NCBI GenBank assembly: GCA_031553755.1
Contig: JAVBKZ010000003.1
Location: 1-64,000, forward strand
Source of the DNA: JAIRVZ01 sp031553755
GTDB taxonomy: Bacteria; Bacteroidota; Bacteroidia; Bacteroidales; Azobacteroidaceae
Reading direction: 5' to 3'
Length of the DNA stretch: 64,000 nucleotides
Shown: one piece after another, positions 1 through 9,346 of the stretch
Layout of the letters: every line of letters begins with the position of its first letter
Position numbering within the stretch: position 1 is the first letter of the stretch
The notes under the pieces: model-generated
What the model was told of the DNA's origin: nothing
What the model saw: only the letters and a program-made list of their open reading frames with translations
The model's database searches: none
Program-made: the position numbers and the translations under genes

Positions 1-275
1 AAGTGAATATCCGGTTCAACAGTTTTCCCGACAATGAGTTCGGTATGGTGAAAGGAATTGTCAGGAATATATCACTGGTTCCCTCGAAGGAGAACACCGG
101 AAGTGGTTATGTCGTTGAAATCAGTTTACCCGATGGATTAACCACAACATACAAGAAATCACTTCCTTTTCTTCCCGAAATGGAAGCCCAAGCCGATATA
201 ATTACGGAAGATATATCCCTATTAGAAAGATTTTTTATGCCGCTGAAGAAAATTTTGAAAGAGGGTCTAAATTGA
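1..275 (+). CDS. HlyD-family membrane fusion protein, C-terminal fragment (cut by window edge)
   Basis: The reading frame is open at the left edge, so this is the end of a longer gene. The GTG at position 3 is an internal Val codon, not a start. The roughly 90 visible residues resemble the end of the HlyD-type periplasmic adaptor found beside bacteriocin or peptide ABC exporters in Bacteroidales: a beta-barrel segment (VNIRFNSFPDNEFG, then GIVRNISLVP) followed by a short helical tail (SLLERFFMPLKKILKEG). Such adaptors link an inner-membrane ABC exporter to TolC in the outer membrane. The partner genes would lie to the left, outside this window. The family call rests on recalled sequence resemblance. 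Confidence 0.75.
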   Translation, partial: VNIRFNSFPDNEFGMVKGIVRNISLVPSKENTGSGYVVEISLPDGLTTTYKKSLPFLPEMEAQADIITEDISLLERFFMPLKKILKEGLN

Positions 276-405
276 ATTAATTTAGAAATTGAAATGATGA
301 AAAACTACCAATACGATTACCTCCTTAAAATTCAAATCTACATTTTATTCACGAATTACACATATTTTTACGTACTTTGTGACCAAATTAAAAAAACACG
401 ATAAA

Positions 406-516
406 ATGAAAAAAATCCTATTTTTATTTATTCTTACTGCTGTTGCTGTTTATGGAATGACTGAAGAAAAATATATTCTTCGACAAAATATTTTGTATGT
501 TTCTACAAAACAATAG
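406..516 (+). pseudogene. Signal-peptide stub of a secreted protein, cut off by the IS
   Basis: A 36-codon frame begins with ATG at 406. It encodes a typical signal peptide (MKKILFLFILTAVAVYG) followed by about 18 residues. The last sense codon (CAA) and the TAG stop at 514-516 are supplied by the left end of the insertion sequence, whose inverted repeat starts CAATAG at 511. This is therefore the 5' end of a gene truncated by the insertion. The lost part may correspond to the coding tail on the right side of the element, but the two frames cannot be joined without extra loss of DNA. The 130 bp between the HlyD gene and this ATG shows no other feature. Confidence 0.6.
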
Positions 517-527
517 TTCGTTCAAAA
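511..527 (+). repeat. Left terminal inverted repeat of the IS
   Basis: 17 bp, identical to the reverse complement of 1871-1887. It lies 12 bp beyond the transposase stop codon and supplies the stop codon of the truncated upstream gene. Confidence 0.85.
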
Positions 528-538
528 TTAGTAATTAT

Positions 539-1765
539 TTACGCGGCTTTAGCGCCAAATAATAAGAGTTCTTTGAAAATTTGTTGATTTTTGGGCTTGT
601 TCGGGGAAATGCCGAACTTATCAAAAAATCGGATTAACAGCAATGCATTATGAAACAGCACTTTATAGTGTGAGATTGAAAACGGATATTCTCTTCTGGA
701 CTCATCTTTAAGTTGCATCACTTTGGCGATGTTGACAGCCGTAAGAGCCGTATTAAAGTGAAAGTATAGCTTATTCGTGCTCCTTGATTGCGCATTTTCC
801 AATCCTGTAAATTGTTTCGCATCCCGAAATCCGAATTCCATCTGAAATCGGGTATGATAAATATCCTGCACATCTATTGGAGGTTGGAGGGTATCTGTTG
901 AAAATAAGATTCGACGGGAAGTTTTGTTTTTAATGACAAATTCTTCAACTACGATTAATACATTCCGTTTAAGCGATTTGCAGTAAACGGTGGCAAACCA
1001 GGCCTTGATTCCCCGTTCATTTTCCAGTACACTGAAATACTCCAAGTCAAGCTCGTTGAGTTCCACTTTTTCTCCATGCTTACGAGGCCTTCCTCTTTTT
1101 CCGGGAGTTGTTCCATGGTGAATATACCTCAGATCGGCATCGTCCCGCAAGCGGCTGACAAGATGCAGGTCCATTCCGGTAATGGATTCGACAAAAGATA
1201 GTTTGGAAAAGAAAGCATCTGCCACTGTGTAACGGGTCAGGGAACGGATCTTTTCTAATTGTTTTTTGAGAACGGCACTATACCAATCCAACAAAGTCAA
1301 TTCATTATCCTGCAAAGTATCTGTTGGGGGTGTCTGTACGGCTTCCAAATGAAAACTTGTCCGGCTGTCAGCATCAACAATGGAGATACCCAATATCTCA
1401 AGTCCCTTCAATGATTTGGATGCACAGCCCGACCAGAAATAACCGATGCCGGGTGTATGTTTCCCCGACTTGGGAATAAAGCTCGGATCGAAAGCTATTG
1501 CTATACGGGACCCAACAAAAGATGGGCAAAGGGATCGATTGAAAGAGAAGAAGTCAAATCCCTGTTCAAACTGCCTACGGAAATATTGCTCCCCATGACG
1601 GCTATACCTTCCTAATTGCAGGAAGTTGATCCGTGAGGGAATACTCAAGTAGAGTAGAAAGATTTCAAGCATAAATTTGCGTCTGCTTTTAGTTATTTGT
1701 AACTTCGCACTTGTTAAAGCCGCATGAACAATCTCACTATATTGGGTATAAATCGCAGGAGTCAT
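539..1765 (-). CDS. IS4-family DDE transposase
   Basis: This 408-residue protein carries out cut-and-paste transposition of the surrounding element. A DDE-type catalytic triad can be read: Asp in the AIAFDPSFIPKSGK segment, Asp in YTVADAFFSK, and Glu in YHTRFQMEFGFRDAK. The last segment fits the Y-(2)-R-(3)-E-(6)-K signature of the IS4 family. The gene looks intact, with ATG at 1765 and stop at 539-541, and it fills nearly the whole element. The roughly 105 bp between its start and the right inverted repeat should hold the promoter. The upstream region of a transposase is normally weakly expressed, and no strong promoter is seen here. Confidence 0.88.
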   Translation of the reverse strand: MTPAIYTQYSEIVHAALTSAKLQITKSRRKFMLEIFLLYLSIPSRINFLQLGRYSRHGEQYFRRQFEQGFDFFSFNRSLCPSFVGSRIAIAFDPSFIPKSGKHTPGIGYFWSGCASKSLKGLEILGISIVDADSRTSFHLEAVQTPPTDTLQDNELTLLDWYSAVLKKQLEKIRSLTRYTVADAFFSKLSFVESITGMDLHLVSRLRDDADLRYIHHGTTPGKRGRPRKHGEKVELNELDLEYFSVLENERGIKAWFATVYCKSLKRNVLIVVEEFVIKNKTSRRILFSTDTLQPPIDVQDIYHTRFQMEFGFRDAKQFTGLENAQSRSTNKLYFHFNTALTAVNIAKVMQLKDESRREYPFSISHYKVLFHNALLLIRFFDKFGISPNKPKNQQIFKELLLFGAKAA

Positions 1766-1870
1766 ATCGAAGCATTCGATTGGTAATCAATGCTTTAAAG
1801 GTACGAATTCCTGCGGTTTTTTCCAAACAAAATTCAACTTATTTTCCTGGAAACCAACACTTTAATCATG

Positions 1871-1887
1871 TTTTGAACGAACTATTG
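1871..1887 (-). repeat. Right terminal inverted repeat of the IS
   Basis: 17 bp, reverse complement of 511-527, about 105 bp upstream of the transposase start. Confidence 0.85.
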
Positions 1888-2222
1888 CTACTTCAGAACA
1901 GGCTAATGTTATCTTAGCAAAATCCGATTCTACTTTTCGGTCGCTTTGGGAAAAACACGAATCCCTCATGTCTCCTTACTGGATTCATTCATACAAATTA
2001 GCGCAAAAATATGCCTATATGGCTGTTTGTATCAATGCACACATGTATATGAAAACAAATCCATTCCTGATTTTGTGGAATGATGAGCGTTTCACTTCTG
2101 TTTTTCCGTTTACCGATTATATGTATCAACCATCTTATTTCGAGGGTTTTATTCAAACATATTATACTTATAAACAAAGTCAATTGAATGAAGACAATAT
2201 TTCCGGAATGAAAAGTCAATGA
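1888..2222 (+). pseudogene. 3' remnant of an unrecognised gene interrupted by the IS
   Basis: From the IS right end an open frame runs without a start codon of its own (TSEQANVILAKSD, then SLWEKHESLMSPYWIHSYKLAQKYAYMAV) to a TGA at 2220-2222. An internal ATG at 1968 could be misread as a start. The composition is that of a folded soluble protein rich in Tyr, Trp and Phe. I do not recognise the family. Because coding quality begins exactly at the IS border, it is best read as the tail of a disrupted gene, perhaps the one whose signal peptide lies at 406. Confidence 0.5.
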
Positions 2223-2518
2223 AGTAATCTTTGTTACAGCCTATGATCATTATGGTATCAAAGCCATCAAATTTGCCGCTTTGGATTATATCCTCAAACC
2301 GATCGATCCGTTAGAATTAGCCAAATCCGTACAAAAAGCGCAAATCAAAATTGCCGGAAAAACAGGAAAATATCCGGATGTTACATTTACTTGATAATTT
2401 GAAACGTACATTTTCAGAAAAACAAATAGCCCTTGCAGTAGCCGAAAAAATCGAATTTGTTGAAATTTCTTCCATTATCCGTTGCGAATCGGATAGTAAA
2501 GTGATTGTTCAAAATTAA
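2221..2518 (+). pseudogene. LytTR-type response regulator remnant (frameshifted, both ends missing)
   Basis: The first frame (2221-2394) encodes the second half of a receiver domain: EVIFVTAYDHYGIKAIKFAA, then LDYILKPIDPLELAKSVQKA. It contains the conserved Thr-Ala of strand beta-4 and the Lys-Pro of beta-5. A TGA at 2392 ends it. A second frame (about 2387-2518), shifted by one base, continues into the start of a LytTR DNA-binding domain (EKIEFVEISSIIRCESDSKV) and stops early. The N-terminal phosphorylation site and most of LytTR are absent, so the gene is dead. In Bacteroidetes such regulators pair with a LytS/YehU-type kinase; none is visible here. Confidence 0.8.
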
Positions 2519-2608
2519 TTCATATTCCGAAATAATAAAATTAACTTAATAAATGTTCATATTCGTTAAAGATGTAAAAAATACACAAAGATTATAGATT
2601 TAAATATT

Positions 2609-2669
2609 TATTTTTGCGTTAAAATCAGTTTACTTATCTTAAAATAAGTATGTTAAGGCATTAAATTTG
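2609..2669 (+). promoter_or_regulatory. Candidate Bacteroidetes -7 boxes ahead of the 2713-9676 operon
   Basis: Two octamers fit the TAnnTTTG consensus: TATTTTTG at 2609-2616 and TAAATTTG at 2662-2669. Neither has a convincing TTTG -33 box at the usual 19-23 bp spacing. The second would give a 5' leader of about 35 nt before the ATG at 2713. A small inverted repeat (ACTTAT/ATAAGT) lies between them. The interval 2519-2712 is otherwise AT-rich and featureless. Confidence 0.3.
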
Positions 2670-2712
2670 ATTACATAGTAAAGAAATTTAATAATAAACA
2701 CAACACATTAAC

Positions 2713-4029
2713 ATGAAAAAAAAGACAAAGTTCAGAATCTTAATTCTCTTTTTTGCTTCATTTCTTATCGAGGGAAATATTTCAGCCGCGACACTTTCCG
2801 AATATACAAATGCACGCGACAGTGTAGCAAAATTTATATTGAGTTTACAATATCCTCAGGGGACTCCCGCGGCAGGCGCTTTTCGCAAAAGTCCTAATGC
2901 CGCATACTATGATCAAGTGGAAGGAAAAGACACCATGATGTATATGGTAGAACCTTATTTTACACATATCGCTTGCATTTCATTATTAACAATGTCTGAA
3001 ACCGACAATGACCAATATATGCAAGCTGTTGAAAACTGGATGACTTGGTATATGGATAAGATAACTCAAGGATATCCTTTACAATCTACAGATCCGGCGT
3101 ATATCGTAAATTATTATTATGATATTACAGGAAATATTCAAACTACATGTCCTCCGGCCGATAAAATGCCCACGTCCATTTATTGCAACCAAATAGACGC
3201 CGAAGATAGCGATCCCGCTTTGTTTTTCTTATTAGCATATCGTTATTATCTGAAAAAAGTCGAACTTGGATCCGCGAATCCCAAGGCTTGGTTTCAAACT
3301 TCGGGTTATCAAACGAAATTGGAAAATTTTGTCAAATTTATTAAAAGCGATCTTCTCACCGCATATAACCTCACTATCGCGAAAAGATCGTATGCGATCC
3401 AATATACAATGGATAATGTAGAAGTATTTTTGGGATTAGACGCTTTTGCCAAGATTGAAGAAAATATCTATAATAACGCGTCGGCCACTATCACTACAGA
3501 TGCTATAAACATGTCGGCAGGAATAAAAACAGCCATAAACGATTGGAAAATGTATCCTTTAAACAAAACTCCAGCCAGTTATCTGGATTTCAAATTATAT
3601 GGAGTAGGAAGTTGTGATGGTTTTCTTTCGGCTAAAAACATGTATGCTTTTACTCCGATGATTTGGCCGTCATTATTTGGAGTCGATACTGATTTTGATT
3701 CGGAAGCAGCCAATTATAGTCGTAATTTAATTAACGATGCGATGACCGGATGGAACAATCCCGATTGGACAATGTCGGCTGCCTCCAATAGTTTTTGGGA
3801 TGTGGCCGTAGGTTACTTTTTTACAATGTCTTCAGATCCGTCTTATCAGGATTTAGGAAAAAAACAAGCCGAAAGCGCGTCTTCGGTTAGTTTCAAGCCA
3901 AGTAGCAAAGATATTGCAAGTTATATAGCGGATGCCGGATGGCATTTGTTGAATTTGCAAGCAATTATCAGCCGTTTAGAACAAGGAACAGTGAGCTATG
4001 AATTTTATTTGTATAAATTAAGTAATTGA
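2713..4029 (+). CDS. Secreted alpha-helical protein of unknown function
   Basis: The protein has 438 residues, with a signal peptide at about 1-25 (MKKKTKFRILILFFASF, cleaved near ISAA). The mature part is mostly helical and rich in Trp, Tyr and Asn, with segments such as FILSLQYPQGTPAAGAFRKS and NSFWDVAVGYFFTMSS. This pattern recalls alpha/alpha-barrel glycosidase or lyase folds, but I cannot assign a family or catalytic residues. There is no T9SS sorting domain, so the product is probably periplasmic or released. It leads a three-gene operon: the beta-helix gene starts 15 bp downstream. Co-expression with a giant surface beta-helix suggests a joint surface role, which is inference. Confidence 0.75.
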   Translation: MKKKTKFRILILFFASFLIEGNISAATLSEYTNARDSVAKFILSLQYPQGTPAAGAFRKSPNAAYYDQVEGKDTMMYMVEPYFTHIACISLLTMSETDNDQYMQAVENWMTWYMDKITQGYPLQSTDPAYIVNYYYDITGNIQTTCPPADKMPTSIYCNQIDAEDSDPALFFLLAYRYYLKKVELGSANPKAWFQTSGYQTKLENFVKFIKSDLLTAYNLTIAKRSYAIQYTMDNVEVFLGLDAFAKIEENIYNNASATITTDAINMSAGIKTAINDWKMYPLNKTPASYLDFKLYGVGSCDGFLSAKNMYAFTPMIWPSLFGVDTDFDSEAANYSRNLINDAMTGWNNPDWTMSAASNSFWDVAVGYFFTMSSDPSYQDLGKKQAESASSVSFKPSSKDIASYIADAGWHLLNLQAIISRLEQGTVSYEFYLYKLSN

Positions 4030-4044
4030 AAAAATGATAAAACT

Positions 4045-7000
4045 ATGAAAGAAAATATACAACACATTTTGAAATTATTCCTGATTTGTTTTTTACTCAC
4101 AACAGGAAAAAATATATCCGCGCAGGATATTACATATACGGTAAACACTTATTCGCCTGCTTTAGATGGAAATAATACTGCCGGATCATTATCTAAAGCC
4201 ATACAAGTAGCCAATGCTAATTTAAATCAAGAAATATTAATTGTTTTTGCACCGGGAGTAAATGATGTTTTGGTGGAGCCGGTTAACGGAATAAGCGATT
4301 CATTTACTTGCTTGCCTATAAAATCGCGCACCAAAAATTTAACGATAGATGGAGCTTGTAGCGTAGTCATAAGGCGATTTGGAGGACTTATTCAAGGATT
4401 TTCTACAGAGTTAGCATCCGGCAGTGAACAAATTATTTTTAAAAATATAACCATCAAAGATTTTGAAACAGGATATGAAGGTGCTGCCATTTATAATCGA
4501 AGTCATTTGATATTGGATAATGTAAATTTCATTAATAACCAAACAACTGCCGAAATGCATCCCGGTGGCGCAGTCATGTCATACGGAGGAGACGTTACAT
4601 TCAGAAACCGCGTTTTTTTTCAAGATAATAAATCCTCCGATTTTGGAGGAGCTATTTGTGTACATACCTCTAAATTAATTATAGAAGATGGATGTGAGGC
4701 CGTATTTCTAAGAAATTCAGCATTGAAAGGAGGAGGCGCTATTTATTCATACGGAAGTCAGGTTGATGTAAAAAATCCTTTATCATTAGTTTTTACCGCC
4801 AATACGGTAACTCAAACTGATATTGTCCCCGAAAATGGAGTTCCCGGCGGGGGAGCGATTTTACACAGTACAAATCAAGCGTATGCATATAAACTTTTAG
4901 ATTTGAAGAACGCGACATTCAATAGCAATAAAGCTATTTCAGGAGGAGCAGTTACCGCGGCCACAAATACAGGTACGGATGCTACTACCGGCGCTTCCAT
5001 ACACCTTGCTAATTGTACATTCAGCGGAAATAGCGCCAGTTATAAGGATGAAAACGGAGGTTACGGAGGCGCCGTCAGTCAACAAGGCACATTAATTATG
5101 GATGAAAATTGTGTTTTTACAAACAATACTGCCAGTTCGGCCGGAGGCGCGATTTATTATGTCAATTCATCCAACGCACCCTATGATTTGGATGTATATG
5201 GAATTTTCCGTAATAATGTAGCTAAAGACGGAGGAGCCATTTTGGCTCAAAAAGCAGCTAAAAAAGTAAATATTCATGGAAAAGGGCCATCAGGAAAAAT
5301 CAGTGTATTTGACCAAAATAAAGCCACTACAGGTAATGGAGGTTTCCTTTGCGCGTTAGGTGTAGATGTAACCGTTGATGGAGGAGAAGGAAATTTGGCT
5401 TTATTTACGGATAATACCGCGGGGTGGGGAGGAGGCGCTTTGTATACCTACAAATCGAAAGAGGTAAATGTTACAAACGCCGCCTTTTATAGGAATACAC
5501 AAACACATCCCGTTGAAAACGTAGAAGGACTTGGAGGTGGAGCCATCACTGTTGTAAGTAAACTCAGTGAAGATACAGAAGAAACAGCAGTGCCTTGTAC
5601 GTTGACATTAAAAAACGCCCGTTTTGAATACAACGAAGCCACCCAAGGGGGAGCAGTCTATATTCAATCCGAAATCGGAAAACTTCAGATTGCGGATGCT
5701 CCCGGAGATTTGACTCGTTTTTATGCCAATGGCGCATCGTATGAAGCTGTAAATGAAGAAGGTGTAACAGTAAACGCGGGATTAGGCGGTGCTATTTTCA
5801 GTCAAGGAGTAGTTACAATTAATCTACCGGCTTTACAGCCTCAAATTGAAAATGCTACTTTCCACAATAATCATTCAGGTTCGATGGGTGGAGCTATTTT
5901 TTGTTCCAATAATTTAACAGTGAATAATGCGTATTTTCATCAAAATAACAGTTCGGATGGAGCCGGAATTTACTTAAGGTTAGATACAAACGAAACAGGA
6001 ACGATCACTAATTCCCGCTTTTTGTATAATTACGGAGGTATTGGCAGCGCTATTTCTTTAGACAATCAGGTTTCTGACGGAAATGGCGGCCTTATCGCCA
6101 CAAACTCCGGAGTATTAGATGTCCGTAATTCCGAATTTCAATTCAACAGGGCATCCCAAGGCGCGGCGATCCATGGAATAATGCCTTCGAATCTGATAGT
6201 TTGGAGTAATTTATTCAATGAAAACTGGGCGATAGGCGACAATCACGGGACTGCTTATGGAAATGGCGGCGCTATATATTGCCGTGGAGGTGTTCTGAAT
6301 GTAGGCGATGTTGCCGGTCCGGGATACGGAAATACGTTCACAAATAACTGGGCATATCAGGGAACCGCTTCTGGCGCAGCAATATACGCTACAGGAAATG
6401 TGAACATTGTTAATAATACTTTCAAAGGAAATCTCGCCGGATATGGAATAAATACCGGAACTAAAGAATCTCCTTTATATCAAGTACGAAGTGGCTCTGT
6501 CATTACTGTTGGAAATTATTTCTACGGTACAGGAACAATTCAATTAAATACAATTCAGGATAATAAAGGAGAGATTGGGGAAAATGGTTATGATAATATT
6601 TTTAGTGTAAATTCGCATGGTATCGGTTTTCATAATGAATGGTCGGATCAGCCTATTATAGGATTAAAAGTAGAAAAAAACATTATCCAGGGAAACAACT
6701 ATGGAATAAATGTCACACCCAATGTGAAACAAATCGAAATAACCCAAAATACATTCGGACGTAATACGAAAAGTATTAACACAGGACAAAATTCTCCACG
6801 GAAAGAAGCCCTTGATGCCAATTTATCTTCATTAGGAAATTTAGGTATTGGTAAAATGATGTTGGTTTATCCGGTTAATAAAGGAGCTAACAGCTTTGAT
6901 ATTGTCGCAGCCGTTCCTACCGGATTGGTATCAGGATCGGTTGTCGAATTTTACAAATCGGATAACAAAAAGGAAACAGACGCTACTTCCATATCTTACC

Positions 7001-9336
7001 TGCAATCTTTGCAATTGGATAATTCGGAAATACAAAACGCCCATTTTAATAGAACCTTATCGTTATCCGGATTTAATCCTGATGCGGAAACATTGATGGG
7101 AATTGTGATTGACGCCAATAAAAACACTTCGGAATTTAACGTAAACTCAATTGTCTTGCAAGTGAATATAAACGATGCTGTCAATTCCGGAATTGATTGG
7201 AACAATGCTGTTTTTTCAGGAAAATGGAACAACGATTACGCATTCAGTGATTTGAGTGAAAATACATATTCGACATATCCGGGCCCTGAAAAAATAAATG
7301 GAACTTCAGGACAAATATTTCTACAATCAGAAGATACCCCAAAATGGGAAGTTACATTAAACACATCTAATGGACTACGTTTCGGTAGTTGGTCATTTGA
7401 CGGATTGAATGGCGACACTATTAATATGGAAACTTACAGGATGGTACAGAACTACAACTTTTCCCAACCATATACAACTGGCTCGCGTGTTGATGATTAT
7501 AAATTATTAGCCATTGTTGACGGAACCGGAATTAATCATTTTAGAAACAACAGGTATATATCGGAAGGAAATATTAACGGTGGAAATACAGCAGGCGGTG
7601 GCGGCCTTTTCATCAAAAAAGGTACCGGGACTGGATCTCCCGAAAGTGTTGTCCTTAATAATTCCGTTACTCCTACAGGAAGTGTTACTGCCGGAAAAAT
7701 GAGTGCCGGATTCATCGTTGTTGATAAAGATGCCGATTTCCTTATTGACGGAACAGGAACTTTTCTTGACATGTCGAATATAACTTCAAATGCAACCTCA
7801 GCGGTTTATGGACCTCGCTTAGTTATAGAAAAAGACTATGAAACTTGTGGGATTTTCGCATTAGAGAATGGCGCGGTACTTTCAAAAGGAACAAATTTCA
7901 TGAGTTTATATCACCATGTAATGGATGATAGTAAATGGTCGTGGTTGAGCGCTCCCGAAGCGATAAGTTTTTCTCCCGATCAAACCGTTGATAAATTATT
8001 ATACACAGCAAGCACTCCTTCCGACAAGTTTACTGCGAAAGAAAACGCCGCGGGAAATAATCTTTACATATATTCTTATAACGAAAGCCTTAGGGCAAAT
8101 ACAAAACCAGAATTTGGACAAGCTGGAACGGCGTGGGCAAAAACAGGAAGCAATGTAAACGGATTTATCGCTACTATTTTCGACAATTCCAATACGGCAA
8201 GAGACCTTTATATGCAAATTTCTCAACCCGAATCTACATTCTCTAACGGACAAAAATCAGCCGTTGTGACTTGGACAAAATGCCAACGTTTAGACCAATA
8301 TCAGGCCGCCGCGAAATATTTGGGAAAACCGGTTCCTGAGTCTATTGACGCTGCTGACGCCGAAACACAAACGTTAGTCGCGAGTTACCATTCGGGATGG
8401 AACCTGGTAGGAAATCTCTACAGCAAATCATTTGTTCCCGGTGATGATATGGGAGTGATAGCCGTTCGCAACAAAGACGACAGCGGTTATACGTATAAAA
8501 ACCTATTGGGAGTAACATTGGGAACTGTAACTGGTGATGGATTTTTGAGTTATTTCCCCGGAGAAGGAGAGGCTAACTATCGGCTTCCGGCACTAAGTCC
8601 ATTCTATGTACAAATAAAACAAGGAGATACTTCTCCCAAAAACATAAATGGAACATTTTCATTCGACAACCTGTTTTTGCGTTCAGCGTCTGCTCAGGAT
8701 AATCAGTTGGTTCGTATCGATTTACTAAGTAATGACCAAATAAAAAGTGAAACAGTTTTGACATTTTCCGAAAAAGCGACTCCGACGATGGATTGGGGAT
8801 TGGATGTTCCGTTGATGAGTTCCTCTTCTTCCGACATTTATTTCCCTGACGGAATGGGTCAACCCATGGCGATTTTGGTTCCCGGAAATAATGCTGCTAA
8901 GTTTTCCGTTCCCGTAGGTGTAAAAGCCGAAAAACAAGGAAATTACACATTCCATATCAGGGAGATGAAAAACATGCCGGGTAATGTATATTTAATAGAT
9001 GGAAGTACAAAAATATTACTCTCGGAAGGAGATAATTATACATTCAACATTGACAAAGGAAACGTGGAAAACCGATTCAAATTGGTTTCCGAATCAAACA
9101 CGGCAATTAAAAATATCGATAAAAATTTGCCTGTTGTTTACGTAAAAAACGGACAAATCATCGCTGAAAATTTGAGTGGAAACGCCGAATTATCCGTCAT
9201 GGATATTTCAGGAAAATTGAGAGAAAGAGCTTCCTCGTCGGATGAGAAATATATTTTCTCCGTACAAGACAGAGGTCATTATCTGGTGCGAATTACAAAG
9301 GATGGACAAATATACACTACCAAAGTGATTTTATAA
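4045..9336 (+). CDS. Giant T9SS-sorted beta-helix surface protein with Pmp-like repeats
   Basis: The protein has 1763 residues and a signal peptide at 1-27 (cut after NISA). Residues about 60-930 carry many short repeats of the GGAI/GGAV type (HPGGAVMSYGG, GGAIYSYGS, GGAIYYVNS), interleaved with NxTF or FxxN turns. This pattern marks right-handed beta-helix proteins with polymorphic outer-membrane protein (Pmp) repeats. Residues about 930-1680 form beta-rich, non-repetitive domains. The last 80 residues are a T9SS sorting domain (VKNGQIIAENLSGNAELSV, then GHYLVRITKDGQIYTTKVIL). There is no autotransporter barrel, so export relies on T9SS. An adhesin or a glycan-binding or glycan-cutting role is possible; no catalytic motif was identified. 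The gene is translated right after the helical protein and 10 bp before a small membrane protein. Confidence 0.85.
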   Translation: MKENIQHILKLFLICFLLTTGKNISAQDITYTVNTYSPALDGNNTAGSLSKAIQVANANLNQEILIVFAPGVNDVLVEPVNGISDSFTCLPIKSRTKNLTIDGACSVVIRRFGGLIQGFSTELASGSEQIIFKNITIKDFETGYEGAAIYNRSHLILDNVNFINNQTTAEMHPGGAVMSYGGDVTFRNRVFFQDNKSSDFGGAICVHTSKLIIEDGCEAVFLRNSALKGGGAIYSYGSQVDVKNPLSLVFTANTVTQTDIVPENGVPGGGAILHSTNQAYAYKLLDLKNATFNSNKAISGGAVTAATNTGTDATTGASIHLANCTFSGNSASYKDENGGYGGAVSQQGTLIMDENCVFTNNTASSAGGAIYYVNSSNAPYDLDVYGIFRNNVAKDGGAILAQKAAKKVNIHGKGPSGKISVFDQNKATTGNGGFLCALGVDVTVDGGEGNLALFTDNTAGWGGGALYTYKSKEVNVTNAAFYRNTQTHPVENVEGLGGGAITVVSKLSEDTEETAVPCTLTLKNARFEYNEATQGGAVYIQSEIGKLQIADAPGDLTRFYANGASYEAVNEEGVTVNAGLGGAIFSQGVVTINLPALQPQIENATFHNNHSGSMGGAIFCSNNLTVNNAYFHQNNSSDGAGIYLRLDTNETGTITNSRFLYNYGGIGSAISLDNQVSDGNGGLIATNSGVLDVRNSEFQFNRASQGAAIHGIMPSNLIVWSNLFNENWAIGDNHGTAYGNGGAIYCRGGVLNVGDVAGPGYGNTFTNNWAYQGTASGAAIYATGNVNIVNNTFKGNLAGYGINTGTKESPLYQVRSGSVITVGNYFYGTGTIQLNTIQDNKGEIGENGYDNIFSVNSHGIGFHNEWSDQPIIGLKVEKNIIQGNNYGINVTPNVKQIEITQNTFGRNTKSINTGQNSPRKEALDANLSSLGNLGIGKMMLVYPVNKGANSFDIVAAVPTGLVSGSVVEFYKSDNKKETDATSISYLQSLQLDNSEIQNAHFNRTLSLSGFNPDAETLMGIVIDANKNTSEFNVNSIVLQVNINDAVNSGIDWNNAVFSGKWNNDYAFSDLSENTYSTYPGPEKINGTSGQIFLQSEDTPKWEVTLNTSNGLRFGSWSFDGLNGDTINMETYRMVQNYNFSQPYTTGSRVDDYKLLAIVDGTGINHFRNNRYISEGNINGGNTAGGGGLFIKKGTGTGSPESVVLNNSVTPTGSVTAGKMSAGFIVVDKDADFLIDGTGTFLDMSNITSNATSAVYGPRLVIEKDYETCGIFALENGAVLSKGTNFMSLYHHVMDDSKWSWLSAPEAISFSPDQTVDKLLYTASTPSDKFTAKENAAGNNLYIYSYNESLRANTKPEFGQAGTAWAKTGSNVNGFIATIFDNSNTARDLYMQISQPESTFSNGQKSAVVTWTKCQRLDQYQAAAKYLGKPVPESIDAADAETQTLVASYHSGWNLVGNLYSKSFVPGDDMGVIAVRNKDDSGYTYKNLLGVTLGTVTGDGFLSYFPGEGEANYRLPALSPFYVQIKQGDTSPKNINGTFSFDNLFLRSASAQDNQLVRIDLLSNDQIKSETVLTFSEKATPTMDWGLDVPLMSSSSSDIYFPDGMGQPMAILVPGNNAAKFSVPVGVKAEKQGNYTFHIREMKNMPGNVYLIDGSTKILLSEGDNYTFNIDKGNVENRFKLVSESNTAIKNIDKNLPVVYVKNGQIIAENLSGNAELSVMDISGKLRERASSSDEKYIFSVQDRGHYLVRITKDGQIYTTKVIL

Positions 9337-9346
9337 ATCAACAAAA

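Larger units (their letters stand above)
511..1887. mobile_element. IS4-family insertion sequence with 17-bp terminal inverted repeats
   Basis: The sequence CAATAGTTCGTTCAAAA at 511-527 recurs exactly as its reverse complement at 1871-1887. The two copies bracket a single minus-strand transposase gene. Total length is 1377 bp, normal for an IS4-type element. No target-site duplication is visible: bases before 511 end in CTACAAAA, and bases after 1887 begin CTACTTCAG. Broken genes lie on both sides, consistent with an insertion followed by deletion or recombination between copies. Confidence 0.85.

Noticed and set aside
511..1887. Target-site duplication around the IS
   Set aside because: CTAC occurs near both ends but not adjacent to the left inverted repeat, so it is not a real duplication.
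1968..2222. An independent 84-residue gene
   Set aside because: The coding frame is open back to the IS border at 1888, so the ATG is internal to a truncated gene.
4045..9336. Classical autotransporter
   Set aside because: There is no C-terminal barrel; the end is a T9SS sorting domain.
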